This document shows positions 17,341-25,394 of a stretch of DNA of 64,000 nt, piece after piece. The stretch's first letter is position 1. The number at the start of each line of letters is the position of its first letter. The notes under the pieces are model-generated. The model did not search any database and was not told the origin of the DNA. It saw only the letters and a list, made by a program, of their open reading frames with translations. The DNA comes from Pseudolactococcus chungangensis CAU 28 = DSM 22330. Its GTDB lineage: Bacteria; Bacillota; Bacilli; Lactobacillales; Streptococcaceae. The stretch is taken from the NCBI RefSeq assembly GCF_002441885.1, contig NZ_JXJT01000003.1, positions 62,001 to 126,000 on the forward strand, given 5' to 3'. The position numbers and the translations under genes are program-made.

Positions 17341-18441
17341 TTACAACATTTTCCATTTGAGATAAGCATCAATAAAGCCATCTAAATCACCATCCATAAC
17401 ATTATCAATCTGACTTGTTTCGTATCCTGAACGTGTATCTTTGACCAATTGATAAGGCATGAAAACGTAAGAACGAATTTGTGACCCCCATGAAATATCG
17501 GCTTGATCACCTTTCAATTCATCAACTTCTGCTTGCTTTTTATCAACTTCGAGTTGGTAGAGTTTAGACTTAAGCATCTTCATTGCCAAATCTCTATTAC
17601 CATACTGTGTTCTATCCATAGTAGATGAGACGACAATACCAGTCGGGATATGCGTCAAGCGAACACCTGTCGATACCTTGTTGACATTTTGTCCACCAGC
17701 ACCACCAGAACGGAAAGTATCCATTTTAATATCAGCATCGCGGACATCAACTTCAATCGAATCGTCTAATTCAGGCATGACATCAACCGAAGTAAACGAA
17801 GTGTGACGTCGATTTTGTGAATCAAAAGGTGAAACACGTACCAAACGGTGAACACCTTTTTCAGAACGTAGGAAACCGTAAGCATTATTACCAGTAAATT
17901 TCAGAGTTGCTGATTTAAGACCAGCGACATCACCATCTTGGTAGTCGACCACTTCAACCTTGAAATTGTGGGCATTACCCCAACGTTCATACATCCGCAT
18001 GAGCATGCTACCCCAGTCCTGAGACTCGGTACCACCTGAACCTGGATGAATCTCTAGAAGGGCATTCATGTGATCATAAGGCTGATTGAGGAGCATCTCA
18101 AGCTCATAGGCTTGCATTTTAGCACCTAATTTATCAAGCTCCACTGTCAACTCTGCTTGCATTTCCTCGTCAGCATCTTCTTCTAACATCTCCAACATCA
18201 CTTCTTGATCATCAAGCATCGCTTGCATGGTCATAAAAGTGTCATATTTAGCTTTGAGCTGGTTAGATTGCTCAACGACTTTTTGTGCAGCAATGTTATC
18301 ATCCCAAAAACTAGGGTCAGACATATCATTGTCAAGAAGCGCAATTTCTTCTTCAAGGCGGTCTAAATCGAGATTATCTCGAAATGACGCCATCTTATCT
18401 CTATTTTGGGCAATTTGATTGCGAATTTCACTAATTTCCAT
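17341..18441 (-). CDS. prfB: Peptide chain release factor 2, in one frame (no programmed frameshift)
   Basis: 366 residues. RF2 reads UGA and UAA. The anticodon-mimic SPF is in [16 protein letters not shown] and the hydrolysis motif in [16 protein letters not shown]. In many bacteria prfB carries an in-frame UGA at about codon 25 (CUU UGA) passed by a +1 frameshift. Here the matching place reads AAT CTC GAT TTA, so the autoregulatory site is absent. The ATG at 18441 has no SD, and a -10 box ends 8 nt before it. Confidence 0.97.
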   Translation of the reverse strand: MEISEIRNQIAQNRDKMASFRDNLDLDRLEEEIALLDNDMSDPSFWDDNIAAQKVVEQSNQLKAKYDTFMTMQAMLDDQEVMLEMLEEDADEEMQAELTVELDKLGAKMQAYELEMLLNQPYDHMNALLEIHPGSGGTESQDWGSMLMRMYERWGNAHNFKVEVVDYQDGDVAGLKSATLKFTGNNAYGFLRSEKGVHRLVRVSPFDSQNRRHTSFTSVDVMPELDDSIEVDVRDADIKMDTFRSGGAGGQNVNKVSTGVRLTHIPTGIVVSSTMDRTQYGNRDLAMKMLKSKLYQLEVDKKQAEVDELKGDQADISWGSQIRSYVFMPYQLVKDTRSGYETSQIDNVMDGDLDGFIDAYLKWKML

Positions 18442-18449
18442 ATTATATT

Positions 18450-18478
18450 ATTCTACCACGTTCTCATCTATTTTTCAA
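18450..18478 (-). promoter_or_regulatory. prfB promoter, near-leaderless
   Basis: On the minus strand TTGAAA (18473-18478), 17-nt spacer, TGG-TAGAAT (18450-18455), then 8 nt to the ATG. The -35 lies inside the end of queG. Confidence 0.65.
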
Positions 18479-19519
18479 AGATTGATGATGATTCACCTTT
18501 GATTTAATCTTGTCTAGCGCCCATTGTGCCGCCTCTTGGTGGACGGCATTGCTAGGATCTGCTGCTATTTCTTCTAATAAAGGAATAGCCGTTTTGTCAT
18601 TAACATTAGCTAAAACGTAAATCGCATTACGCTGCAAAACATTTTTACCTCGCCATGAACCTGCAATTTCACTGAATTTAGCCTTAAACTCCTGATTACT
18701 CAGCTGAATAAAAGGTTGTAGCTCAGGATAAGCGAGTTCCGGATCAATGATAGTCTGAGCCTCATTCCTTATTCCCTTATTATAAGGACAAGCAATTTGA
18801 CAAATATCACACCCATAAATCAAAGTCTTCATTTTGACGCGAAACTCTTCATCCAGTGGCCCTTTTTTCTGCGTCTGAAAACTCAGGCAACGCTTGGCAT
18901 TCATGGTTGAATCGCCATTTAGTGCATCAGTCGGACACGACGTGATGCAATGGTCGCAATCGCCACAGCCGTAGTCAACCGGACTGTCCGGTTCAATATC
19001 GAGATTAGTGATGAGTTCTCCCAAGAACATATAGGAGCCAAATTCTTTAGAAATGACGAGGCCATTTTTACCGATGAAACCAATTCCCGCTCGTCTGGCG
19101 ACAGCAGTATCCACTAAAGCGCCTGTATCGACCATAGCCTTGTGGTCAAAATCATCTGTTAATTCAGCAATTCTCTCAGATAAACAGGCCATTTTTTCTG
19201 TAAGAATGGTATGATAATCAACACCCCAGCTTGAAGAAGAAAACTTACCACGTTTATAAGATGATTTCCCTGGTAATTGTGGCAGTTTATTCGGATAGGC
19301 AATGGCAATCGAAATAATCGTTTTGGCATTATCAAGTAAGAGCTTAGGCTTGATTCGCTCTTCAATATTTTGATGTTCAAAACCTGAGTTTGTCCCTTTT
19401 TCTTGAGCCAGTCTTAATGATTTTTCCAAGTAGTCAAAATTATCAGCTGCCGTAAAGCCGATTTTTGAAATGCCAATTTCTTTGGAAATGGCAATAATTT
19501 GTTCTTTCAGATTCGTCAT
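18464..19519 (-). CDS. queG: Epoxyqueuosine reductase
   Basis: 351 residues. A cobalamin-dependent reductase that makes queuosine in tRNA in the last step. The DUF1730-like N-terminal half is followed by two 4Fe-4S motifs (CGDCDHCITSCPTDAL and CDICQIACPYNKG) and a C-terminal HEAT-like repeat (NAIYVLANVNDKTAIPLLEE). It starts 15 nt after the RibD-like gene stops. TATAAT (19526-19531) ends 6 nt before the ATG and the SD is weak. Confidence 0.94.
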   Translation of the reverse strand: MTNLKEQIIAISKEIGISKIGFTAADNFDYLEKSLRLAQEKGTNSGFEHQNIEERIKPKLLLDNAKTIISIAIAYPNKLPQLPGKSSYKRGKFSSSSWGVDYHTILTEKMACLSERIAELTDDFDHKAMVDTGALVDTAVARRAGIGFIGKNGLVISKEFGSYMFLGELITNLDIEPDSPVDYGCGDCDHCITSCPTDALNGDSTMNAKRCLSFQTQKKGPLDEEFRVKMKTLIYGCDICQIACPYNKGIRNEAQTIIDPELAYPELQPFIQLSNQEFKAKFSEIAGSWRGKNVLQRNAIYVLANVNDKTAIPLLEEIAADPSNAVHQEAAQWALDKIKSKVNHHQSLKNR

Positions 19520-19533
19520 ATTTTTATTATACC

Positions 19534-20085
19534 TTAATTTACTGGACTGGTAGACGATTTTTGAATTCTCTTTAAATGTAGCTCTGATAATTGACCGATT
19601 TTGTCAACTGAGACTAGTTCAAAACGTTTTAACTCCTGTTCTGTCTCCTCAAACAAACGTTTACCAGTTCCCAATACAACGGGCGCAATTTGAATCCAGA
19701 GCTCATCAATCAAATCATGTTTTAAAAGTGTCGTCACGATTTCGCCGCCACCAACAACCCAAATCGCTTGGCCAGCTTCAGCTTTTAAGCGATTAATAAC
19801 AGCTACTGGGTCACCTGAAACATAATTTCCTTCTATTATATTGCCTTTTTCACTACGTGAAAAAACAATCTTTTCCTTATTAGGAAAAATGCGTTCTGCT
19901 CCCGAGAGACGTTGCGTTTCACGGTAAGTCGTATGTCCCATGACCACTGTACCAATGCGGTCTTCAAAGTCACTAATATCAAACTCCTTATCTAGAGATG
20001 TGTCAAACAACCACTGTAAATCATCAGTAGCGCTTGATAAAAAACCATCTAGACTAATGGCGCCATAAAAAAATACTTGTCGCAT
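19534..20085 (-). CDS. RibD C-terminal/DHFR-like reductase
   Basis: 183 residues from the ATG at 20085, which has a perfect SD (AAAGGAG). The fold is dihydrofolate-reductase-like: MRQVFFYGAISLDGFLS, VVMGHTTYRETQRLSG, and WVVGGGEIVTTLLKHDLIDELWI, with GGG for NADPH binding. Such stand-alone RibD_C proteins reduce pteridine- or riboflavin-type substrates; the substrate is not known. A TATAAT with TGT extension lies at about 20120. Confidence 0.85.
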   Translation of the reverse strand: MRQVFFYGAISLDGFLSSATDDLQWLFDTSLDKEFDISDFEDRIGTVVMGHTTYRETQRLSGAERIFPNKEKIVFSRSEKGNIIEGNYVSGDPVAVINRLKAEAGQAIWVVGGGEIVTTLLKHDLIDELWIQIAPVVLGTGKRLFEETEQELKRFELVSVDKIGQLSELHLKRIQKSSTSPVN

Positions 20086-20162
20086 TGTTTTCTCCTTTAA
20101 AATAAAAGATACGCATTTATTATAACATATTCTAACAAGTCTACTCACCCTTACAAAATTAA

Positions 20163-20190
20163 AAAATTTCCCCAATACTGAAGAAATTTT
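20163..20190 (-). terminator. Terminator of the lectin gene
   Basis: On the minus strand AAAATTTC / GAAATTTT forms an 8-bp stem followed by T residues. A second hairpin (AACTTTTTGAC / GTTAAAAAGTT, 20201-20230) overlaps the stop codon of the lectin gene. Confidence 0.6.
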
Positions 20191-20228
20191 TATTAACCTT
20201 AACTTTTTAACACTTGCACGTCAAAAAG

Positions 20229-22013
20229 TTATTCTTGATTTTTTCTTAATTTTAGCCATCCAGCTGTCGCCAAAAAGACAATAACACCAAGGATAGTTTC
20301 AGCTATACCATTTTTGGCACCTGTATCTGGTAGTTCTTTTTTATTTGCTTGAGCGGTGACAGGCACAGATGGCGTTTGACCTTTCTTACTAGATTCACTT
20401 GGTTGACTAGGATTATGAGGTGCCACCTTATCTTTATCCATTGGTATTTTCACCGCACTAGGTACCTTCATATAGATAACCGTTTTAACAATATCTTTCG
20501 TCTCACCACTTACCTTGTCAATGGCAGCAACTTGTGGGACATCGGGTGTATAATTTTTAAGGCTAGGTGATGTCACCTTTTCAAATGAAGTGCCACTGCT
20601 CGCCATCCAGTCACCATAAGTTTTACTACCTATCACCTGGTCAGTCGTGACTGTTCGAGTGAATGTTAAGGGTGTCGCAACATAATTATTTAAGGCTTGT
20701 TTGCCATTTTTGTATTGATAGTGAATAACTTCTTTCACTTGTTTAGTTTCGGTCGTTGCGATGGATTTATGCATCAGATGAACCTCGAAATTTTGCGGTT
20801 GATTAGTAAAAGTCACACCAGCTTTTGGATAATTATCTGAAACATACTGATAGCCCTCACTCAGAAAAGTCGCGATATCTGTCTTGGTCGTATAATTTGT
20901 AGACTCCCCAGTTGCACCTGTGATTTCTTTGTGAGTTAAAACTTGTCCTGTCGTATCATCAATATATGTAATTGTTGCAAAATCTTGATTTCGTTTATAA
21001 ATGTAATTGACATCTTGAGCATTTGCTTGATATGTACCTATGTGTGCAGCGCCTGTCACGCGCTCAAAAGTATAACCTGGAATTGTCACTTGACTCGTTG
21101 TATAGAGGGTATCAATATCACCACTTGTTGTGATTGTAGCTTTAAGGGTTTGCCCATTTTCATCTAAATAATTAGCATGAACAGTTCCTTGAGCAATAGT
21201 ATACTGAAAGTTTGATAACTGTAGTTGTTGTAAATTAAAATTATCACCTGTAGAGGCAGAAATTGAAAAGGCCATTGATTGATTCGTACCAATCAAGTTA
21301 CTAACATCTTGCTGCCAAATCTTACCATCATAAGTCACTGTCATCATTTTTGAAGTGCCATCATAGGACATTTTAAAAGGTTTAAATTGATTATTACTAG
21401 GTTGTGATATAGGTTGTGCACTTTCTTCTAGAGTTTGTGCCACACCACTTGTGCCATTTACAAAAGCACCATAAGCCTGACCAGGTGAAAATTCACTTGG
21501 ATCGGGATAGAAGTAAGGATCTCCATCATAGTTATAGTAAGTATCTAATTTGAAACCAAAAGCACCTTTAACCCCACCAATGCCAGCTGCACCCCCTTTT
21601 ACACCCACAACATCTGTATTACCCGGATGAAATAAAAAGCCAACACCGTCAGCGCCACCAGACTCACTACTTTTATCGCCTAAATTAATTGAACCAGATA
21701 GTGTGAAATTCTGTGACATATCTACTTTGGTTTTCAATGTTACATTACCAGACTGATCTTTCATATTCGGTGTTAACGTTTGTACAAAATTTTGGATGTC
21801 ATAATTAAAATTTGCTGCTGACCCGTTCCGTTGAAAGTAAGTCAAAAAATCTGAGGGATAAACCGTTACTGTTCTTTGTGTCACTGAATTTGAAGACAGT
21901 GTTGGTGATTTTTCTTCTTGTGCGTCTGCAGTGATGCTTGTTGTGATAAGACTTGTGTCAATACCTATTGTTGTGGCACTTAGAATCAAGACAATACCTG
22001 TTTTAAACTTCAT
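20229..22013 (-). CDS. L-type lectin surface protein with MucBP-like repeats and LPDTG anchor
   Basis: 594 residues. Signal peptide (about 1-31), legume-lectin-like domain about 50-280 (GADGVGFLFHPGN, GAFGFKLDTYYNYDGDPY), then MucBP-like modules (HANYLDENGQTL; ITYIDDTTGQVLTHKEITG; IHYQYKNGKQALNNYVATPL), a Ser/Pro linker and a sorting signal (KELPDTGAKNG, hydrophobic helix, KLRKNQE). Sortase A would link it to peptidoglycan, where it probably binds host or plant glycans. SD AGGAGG is good. Monocistronic. Confidence 0.93.
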   Translation of the reverse strand: MKFKTGIVLILSATTIGIDTSLITTSITADAQEEKSPTLSSNSVTQRTVTVYPSDFLTYFQRNGSAANFNYDIQNFVQTLTPNMKDQSGNVTLKTKVDMSQNFTLSGSINLGDKSSESGGADGVGFLFHPGNTDVVGVKGGAAGIGGVKGAFGFKLDTYYNYDGDPYFYPDPSEFSPGQAYGAFVNGTSGVAQTLEESAQPISQPSNNQFKPFKMSYDGTSKMMTVTYDGKIWQQDVSNLIGTNQSMAFSISASTGDNFNLQQLQLSNFQYTIAQGTVHANYLDENGQTLKATITTSGDIDTLYTTSQVTIPGYTFERVTGAAHIGTYQANAQDVNYIYKRNQDFATITYIDDTTGQVLTHKEITGATGESTNYTTKTDIATFLSEGYQYVSDNYPKAGVTFTNQPQNFEVHLMHKSIATTETKQVKEVIHYQYKNGKQALNNYVATPLTFTRTVTTDQVIGSKTYGDWMASSGTSFEKVTSPSLKNYTPDVPQVAAIDKVSGETKDIVKTVIYMKVPSAVKIPMDKDKVAPHNPSQPSESSKKGQTPSVPVTAQANKKELPDTGAKNGIAETILGVIVFLATAGWLKLRKNQE

Positions 22014-22241
22014 TTTTTCCTCCTAGAATTGTTTTAATGTAATGTGTAATTTATGTCACGTAACTATCTTAATGACATATTTTAATTTAACAAAATTTAT
22101 TATACTGCCATGTGATTAAAAATGCTATCTTTTTAACCTAATAAAAAGAAGAACTGTTACAGAACATTTAAAAAAAATGAAACAGATCAGTATATTTTAC
22201 TCAAAATAGTAAAATATGAAAGATGCTTAAAGAGAATATGC

Positions 22242-22247
22242 TATACT
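22242..22247 (+). promoter_or_regulatory. Extended -10 placing +1 at the ATG of the phosphoesterase gene
   Basis: TGC-TATACT (22242-22247) is followed by 6 nt (TAGATT) and the ATG at 22254. There is no SD and no good -35. Confidence 0.6.
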
Positions 22248-22253
22248 TAGATT

Positions 22254-23126
22254 ATGAAGAAGCTGGCTATTCTCTCTGATTTGCACTTGGATGTTAATCA
22301 GTTTGATGAAAAATATGAACAAATCTTAATTCAAACCTTGCAAGAGCAAGACATCACGGATATACATCTGGCAGGTGATATTTCAAATGACTTTGAACAG
22401 TTATCAAAGCCTTTTTTAGCACGTCTATCTCAATATTTTACTGTTTCTTATAATCTTGGTAACCATGATATGTTGGGTATGACCGAGTCGGATATTACTG
22501 CAAATGACTTTCAACTTCGGTCAATTGGTCAGAAAAAACTGCTTAGTTTTGCAGGTTGGTATGATTATTCTTTTTGTCCGGGTATCAGTGTTGAGCAAAA
22601 TATGAACACTAAAAATACGTTTTGGTTTGACCGGAAAATTACACGAGATGCCGATGATATAACGGTGACTAACCGTATCTTAGCTCAATTTGACGCGGTC
22701 TTGACAAATATGACAGCGGCTGATAAAGCTGATTTAATCATCGCTATGCATTTTGTACCTGAACGCTCTTTTTTGATGACGCATCCTAAATTTGTTAAGT
22801 TCAATGCTTTTTTAGGGTCTGAGCAATTTCATTCTATTTTTGTTAAACATGGCATCAGAGAAGTTGTTTTTGGTCATAACCATCGGTCTTATGACCAAGT
22901 AATTGATAATGTTCACTATCAATCTAAACCTCTAGGATATAAACGGGAATGGTGTTTAATCAGTGATTACTTCAAATCTTATCCTGTCTATCAATCCTAT
23001 AACTCTTACAATCTGCATAGGCGTTATAACCTAATCAAGAAAACAAAAGAATTCGATGCTTATCTCCTCACGCATTTTTCAGAGGAAGTGAAAAAGTCTT
23101 TGATTATTTTCAACGTTCAAATCTGA
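22254..23126 (+). CDS. Calcineurin-like metallophosphoesterase
   Basis: 290 residues with the five-block metal site: AILSDLHLD, LAGDISNDF, NLGNHDMLGM, IIAMHFVPE and VFGHNHRSYD. Close to a streptococcal/lactococcal family of uncharacterised phosphoesterases (about 240-290 residues). Cytoplasmic, no signal peptide. The substrate is unknown. It is followed by the DUF402 gene, which has its own promoter. Confidence 0.88.
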   Translation: MKKLAILSDLHLDVNQFDEKYEQILIQTLQEQDITDIHLAGDISNDFEQLSKPFLARLSQYFTVSYNLGNHDMLGMTESDITANDFQLRSIGQKKLLSFAGWYDYSFCPGISVEQNMNTKNTFWFDRKITRDADDITVTNRILAQFDAVLTNMTAADKADLIIAMHFVPERSFLMTHPKFVKFNAFLGSEQFHSIFVKHGIREVVFGHNHRSYDQVIDNVHYQSKPLGYKREWCLISDYFKSYPVYQSYNSYNLHRRYNLIKKTKEFDAYLLTHFSEEVKKSLIIFNVQI

Positions 23127-23151
23127 CAAATGTCGGATAAAATGGTATAAT
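23123..23151 (+). promoter_or_regulatory. Promoter of the DUF402 gene
   Basis: CTGACA (23123-23128), 17-nt spacer, TGG-TATAAT (23146-23151). The -35 overlaps the end of the phosphoesterase gene. Confidence 0.75.
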
Positions 23152-23191
23152 TTTTGTTGAGAACTTTGAATGTTAGAAAGTTGGTAGGATG

Positions 23192-23719
23192 ATGAAAATC
23201 CCCAAAGAAGGCGACTTTATTACGATTCAAAGCTATAAACACGACGGAAGCTTGCATCGTACTTGGCGTGATACGATGGTGCTAAAGACTAACGAAAACT
23301 CGATTATTGGTGTGAATGACCATACCCTTGTGACTGAGAGCGATGGCAGACGTTGGGTGACCCGCGAACCTGCTATTGTTTATTTCCACAAGAAGTTTTG
23401 GTTCAATATTATTGCCATGATTCGCGAAAATGGCGTCAGCTACTACTGTAACTTGGCAAGTCCTTACACGCTTGACAATGAAGCTCTTAAATATATCGAC
23501 TATGACCTTGATGTCAAAGTTTTTGCTGACGGTGAGAAGAAATTGTTGGATGTCGAAGAATATGAGCGTCATAAACGTCAAATGCATTATCCAGAAGATA
23601 TTGATTTTATATTAAAAGAAAATGTCAAGATTTTAGTTGACTGGATTAATGAGGGTAAGGGGCCATTTTCTAAGGAATACGTTGCCATTTGGTACGACCG
23701 TTATCACCAATTAAAATAA
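23192..23719 (+). CDS. DUF402 nucleoside tri-/diphosphate phosphatase (UPF0374)
   Basis: 175 residues from the second of two adjacent ATGs (23189 or 23192). It opens [19 protein letters not shown] and keeps the family core [28 protein letters not shown]. Staphylococcal and streptococcal homologues hydrolyse NTPs and NDPs with Mn2+ or Co2+; that is family knowledge. Ends at a strong terminator. Confidence 0.9.
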   Translation: MKIPKEGDFITIQSYKHDGSLHRTWRDTMVLKTNENSIIGVNDHTLVTESDGRRWVTREPAIVYFHKKFWFNIIAMIRENGVSYYCNLASPYTLDNEALKYIDYDLDVKVFADGEKKLLDVEEYERHKRQMHYPEDIDFILKENVKILVDWINEGKGPFSKEYVAIWYDRYHQLK

Positions 23720-23749
23720 GCCCTCACAAAATTGAGGGCTTATTTTTTT
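23715..23749 (+). terminator. Terminator of the DUF402 gene
   Basis: AATAAGCCCTC / GAGGGCTTATT, an 11-bp stem with an 8-nt loop and T run; it overlaps the stop codon. Confidence 0.93.
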
Positions 23750-23776
23750 ACGACAAATTAAGAGTAGAATATTTTC

Positions 23777-23830
23777 AAAACATCAAAAAGCCCTTTACCA
23801 CATTAAAATGGTAAGAGGCTTTTTGAATTT
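23777..23830 (-). terminator. Terminator of the surface-protein operon, also left copy of a flanking repeat
   Basis: On the minus strand AAAAAGCC...GGCTTTTT with inner TACCA/TGGTA pairs and a T run. Its plus-strand left flank and arm (ACATCAAAAAGCCCTTTACC) closely match the hairpin at 27703-27753. Confidence 0.7.
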
Positions 23831-23849
23831 CAGCTCAACCGATGAAGAT

Positions 23850-24104
23850 CTATCTTTTTGAATGAGCCTTAATTCTGGCATATCTTCTAATAATAAGAGC
23901 GACAATCAAACAAAGCGAACCTGTGAACATTACAATGCCTACTCCTCGTAAAGGAGGTAAACCATCTTTATCAGACATCATCATTTGCTTGTGTGTTGTA
24001 TAATGTATTGAATTGCTACTTTTCTTTTGAGATAACTTTGCTTTATCAGTTGAAATAGTTCTATCCACCAGGCCTAATTCGCCTGATATGGTTGCTATAA
24101 TCAT
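23850..24104 (-). CDS. Small C-terminally anchored membrane protein of the surface operon
   Basis: 84 residues with SD AAGGAG. There is no recognisable signal peptide. The C-terminus has GLPPLRG, a hydrophobic segment (VGIVMFTGSLCLIVALII) and a basic tail (RRYARIKAHSKR), i.e. the layout of a sortase sorting signal with LPPLRG in place of LPxTG. WxL clusters usually end in a small LPxTG protein, and this may be its degenerate counterpart. Confidence 0.6.
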   Translation of the reverse strand: MIIATISGELGLVDRTISTDKAKLSQKKSSNSIHYTTHKQMMMSDKDGLPPLRGVGIVMFTGSLCLIVALIIRRYARIKAHSKR

Positions 24105-24155
24105 CCTGAAATCTCCTTATGCTTGACGATACTAATGGGCAAATGCGAATAAATA

Positions 24156-24764
24156 TTAAAACGCAATCGAATCAAATTTCAAGCTCAAAGTATAACCTAA
24201 TTTCAAAGGTGCCACTGCTTTTGCAGAACCAGCATATGTGAAAGTGGCATGGTTATTCACAGCTGTGCCTGCTGTTACAGCTGTATCATTTTTCGTGTAT
24301 TGGTCAACATTATTTGCCAACGTAATTAATTCATTTGTTGATGCTTGAAGTACACCTTGTTCAATCAATTTTGTACTTGTTGTTGTGACATTATTTCCTG
24401 TCACCTTCAAATTCAAGGCAAAATCATTTGGCAACGTAGGATTTGTGGTACCCGCAGCATCAGCAAAATTATTCACACTAACTTTCACAGGACGACCAGA
24501 ATGATTGATGATATCATAAGTTGGCGCTTTAATTGTTGGTTCACTCACTTTATTATAAAAAATCGTGTCAGTTGGTACAGTTACGTTGATCCAATCAACG
24601 TCTGTTTCAGGAATTGTTGATCCCGGATCCGTATTATCAGCCCCTAATGTTCCGTTAACTGCAATATCTGCATCACCAGCACCAACAATATCTTGCGCCA
24701 TAACCGCTTGCGCACCACCGAATACAGCTGATGAAATAAGTAAAGTTGAAAGTAGTTTTTTCAT
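24156..24764 (-). CDS. Secreted WxL-like surface protein without the WxL motif
   Basis: 202 residues. The signal peptide (MKKLLSTLLISSAVFGGAQA) is followed by a beta-rich domain typical of small WxL proteins (VTVPTDTIFYN, APTYDIINHSGRPVKVSV, ending GYTLSLKFDSIAF), but the only Trp is in DWINV and neither WxL signature is present. The IINHSGRPVKVSV segment parallels AINHGNVPVKMNL in the large protein of the same operon. Likely non-covalently attached to the cell surface. Confidence 0.7.
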   Translation of the reverse strand: MKKLLSTLLISSAVFGGAQAVMAQDIVGAGDADIAVNGTLGADNTDPGSTIPETDVDWINVTVPTDTIFYNKVSEPTIKAPTYDIINHSGRPVKVSVNNFADAAGTTNPTLPNDFALNLKVTGNNVTTTSTKLIEQGVLQASTNELITLANNVDQYTKNDTAVTAGTAVNNHATFTYAGSAKAVAPLKLGYTLSLKFDSIAF

Positions 24765-24817
24765 GATTTCTCCTAAATTAAAATAAAATAAAATATAACA
24801 TACTCGTTTAAGTATAA

Positions 24818-25378
24818 TTAGCCGACGATGAAACTGACACCTGCTGCCACTTCACCTTTTTTAGTTTTCGTTTTCGAATCGTATAAACTAAAACGTGCCG
24901 TTGCAGGGTGCGTCCCTTTAGTTAATGGTTTCTCTAGCGCAATATGACTCACCTCCTCTCCTGGCTCAACAGCACCAGACGTATAAATGACATCTCCAGT
25001 TTGATCATCTGTGATGACGACATTAACCGGATAAGTATTTGTCTGAGGATTTTTAATATTGAGTGTCCCTTGCTGAGACTGACTGCTAATGATAGCTTTT
25101 GAACCAATCATCATATTAAACTGACTATCATCTACCTTTTTCTGAGCAAATTTTTTGAGCTCCTTATCTGACATCTTCTTAGCATCCTTACCTCCAGGTA
25201 AAAAATCACCACTAATCACTGTCACATTTTCTTTGGGATTTTGCCCAAAGACATGGTAGAGGCTATACCCAACCCCTGCCAATAAAAGCAAGAGCAGGAA
25301 GATTAATCCCCATTTTTTTCGTCTCTTTGTTTGACTTTCTTGTGCTGTTTGTTCTATATTTTGATTTTGCATCTTCAA
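24818..25378 (-). CDS. Membrane-anchored Ig-like protein of the surface operon
   Basis: 186 residues. A cytoplasmic basic stretch (SQTKRRKKWG), one helix (LIFLLLLLLAGVGYSLYHVF), then an extracellular part with a charged linker (KKMSDKELKKFAQKKVDDSQ) and a beta-sandwich-like domain (GTLNIKNPQTNTYPVNVVI; VEPGEEVSHI; ARFSLYDSKTKTKKGE). It probably tethers the complex, in the place the DUF916 protein holds in classical WxL loci, which it does not resemble. SD AGGAG. Confidence 0.65.
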   Translation of the reverse strand: MKMQNQNIEQTAQESQTKRRKKWGLIFLLLLLLAGVGYSLYHVFGQNPKENVTVISGDFLPGGKDAKKMSDKELKKFAQKKVDDSQFNMMIGSKAIISSQSQQGTLNIKNPQTNTYPVNVVITDDQTGDVIYTSGAVEPGEEVSHIALEKPLTKGTHPATARFSLYDSKTKTKKGEVAAGVSFIVG

Positions 25379-25394
25379 CTCCTACTATCCTAGA

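Noticed and set aside
23850-24104. True LPxTG sortase substrate
   Set aside because: The motif reads LPPLRG, not LPxTG, and no N-terminal signal peptide is visible.
24818-25378. Assignment as a DUF916/WxL-interacting protein
   Set aside because: It is half the usual length, with the helix at the N-terminus instead of the C-terminus, and shows none of the DUF916 sequence features I know.
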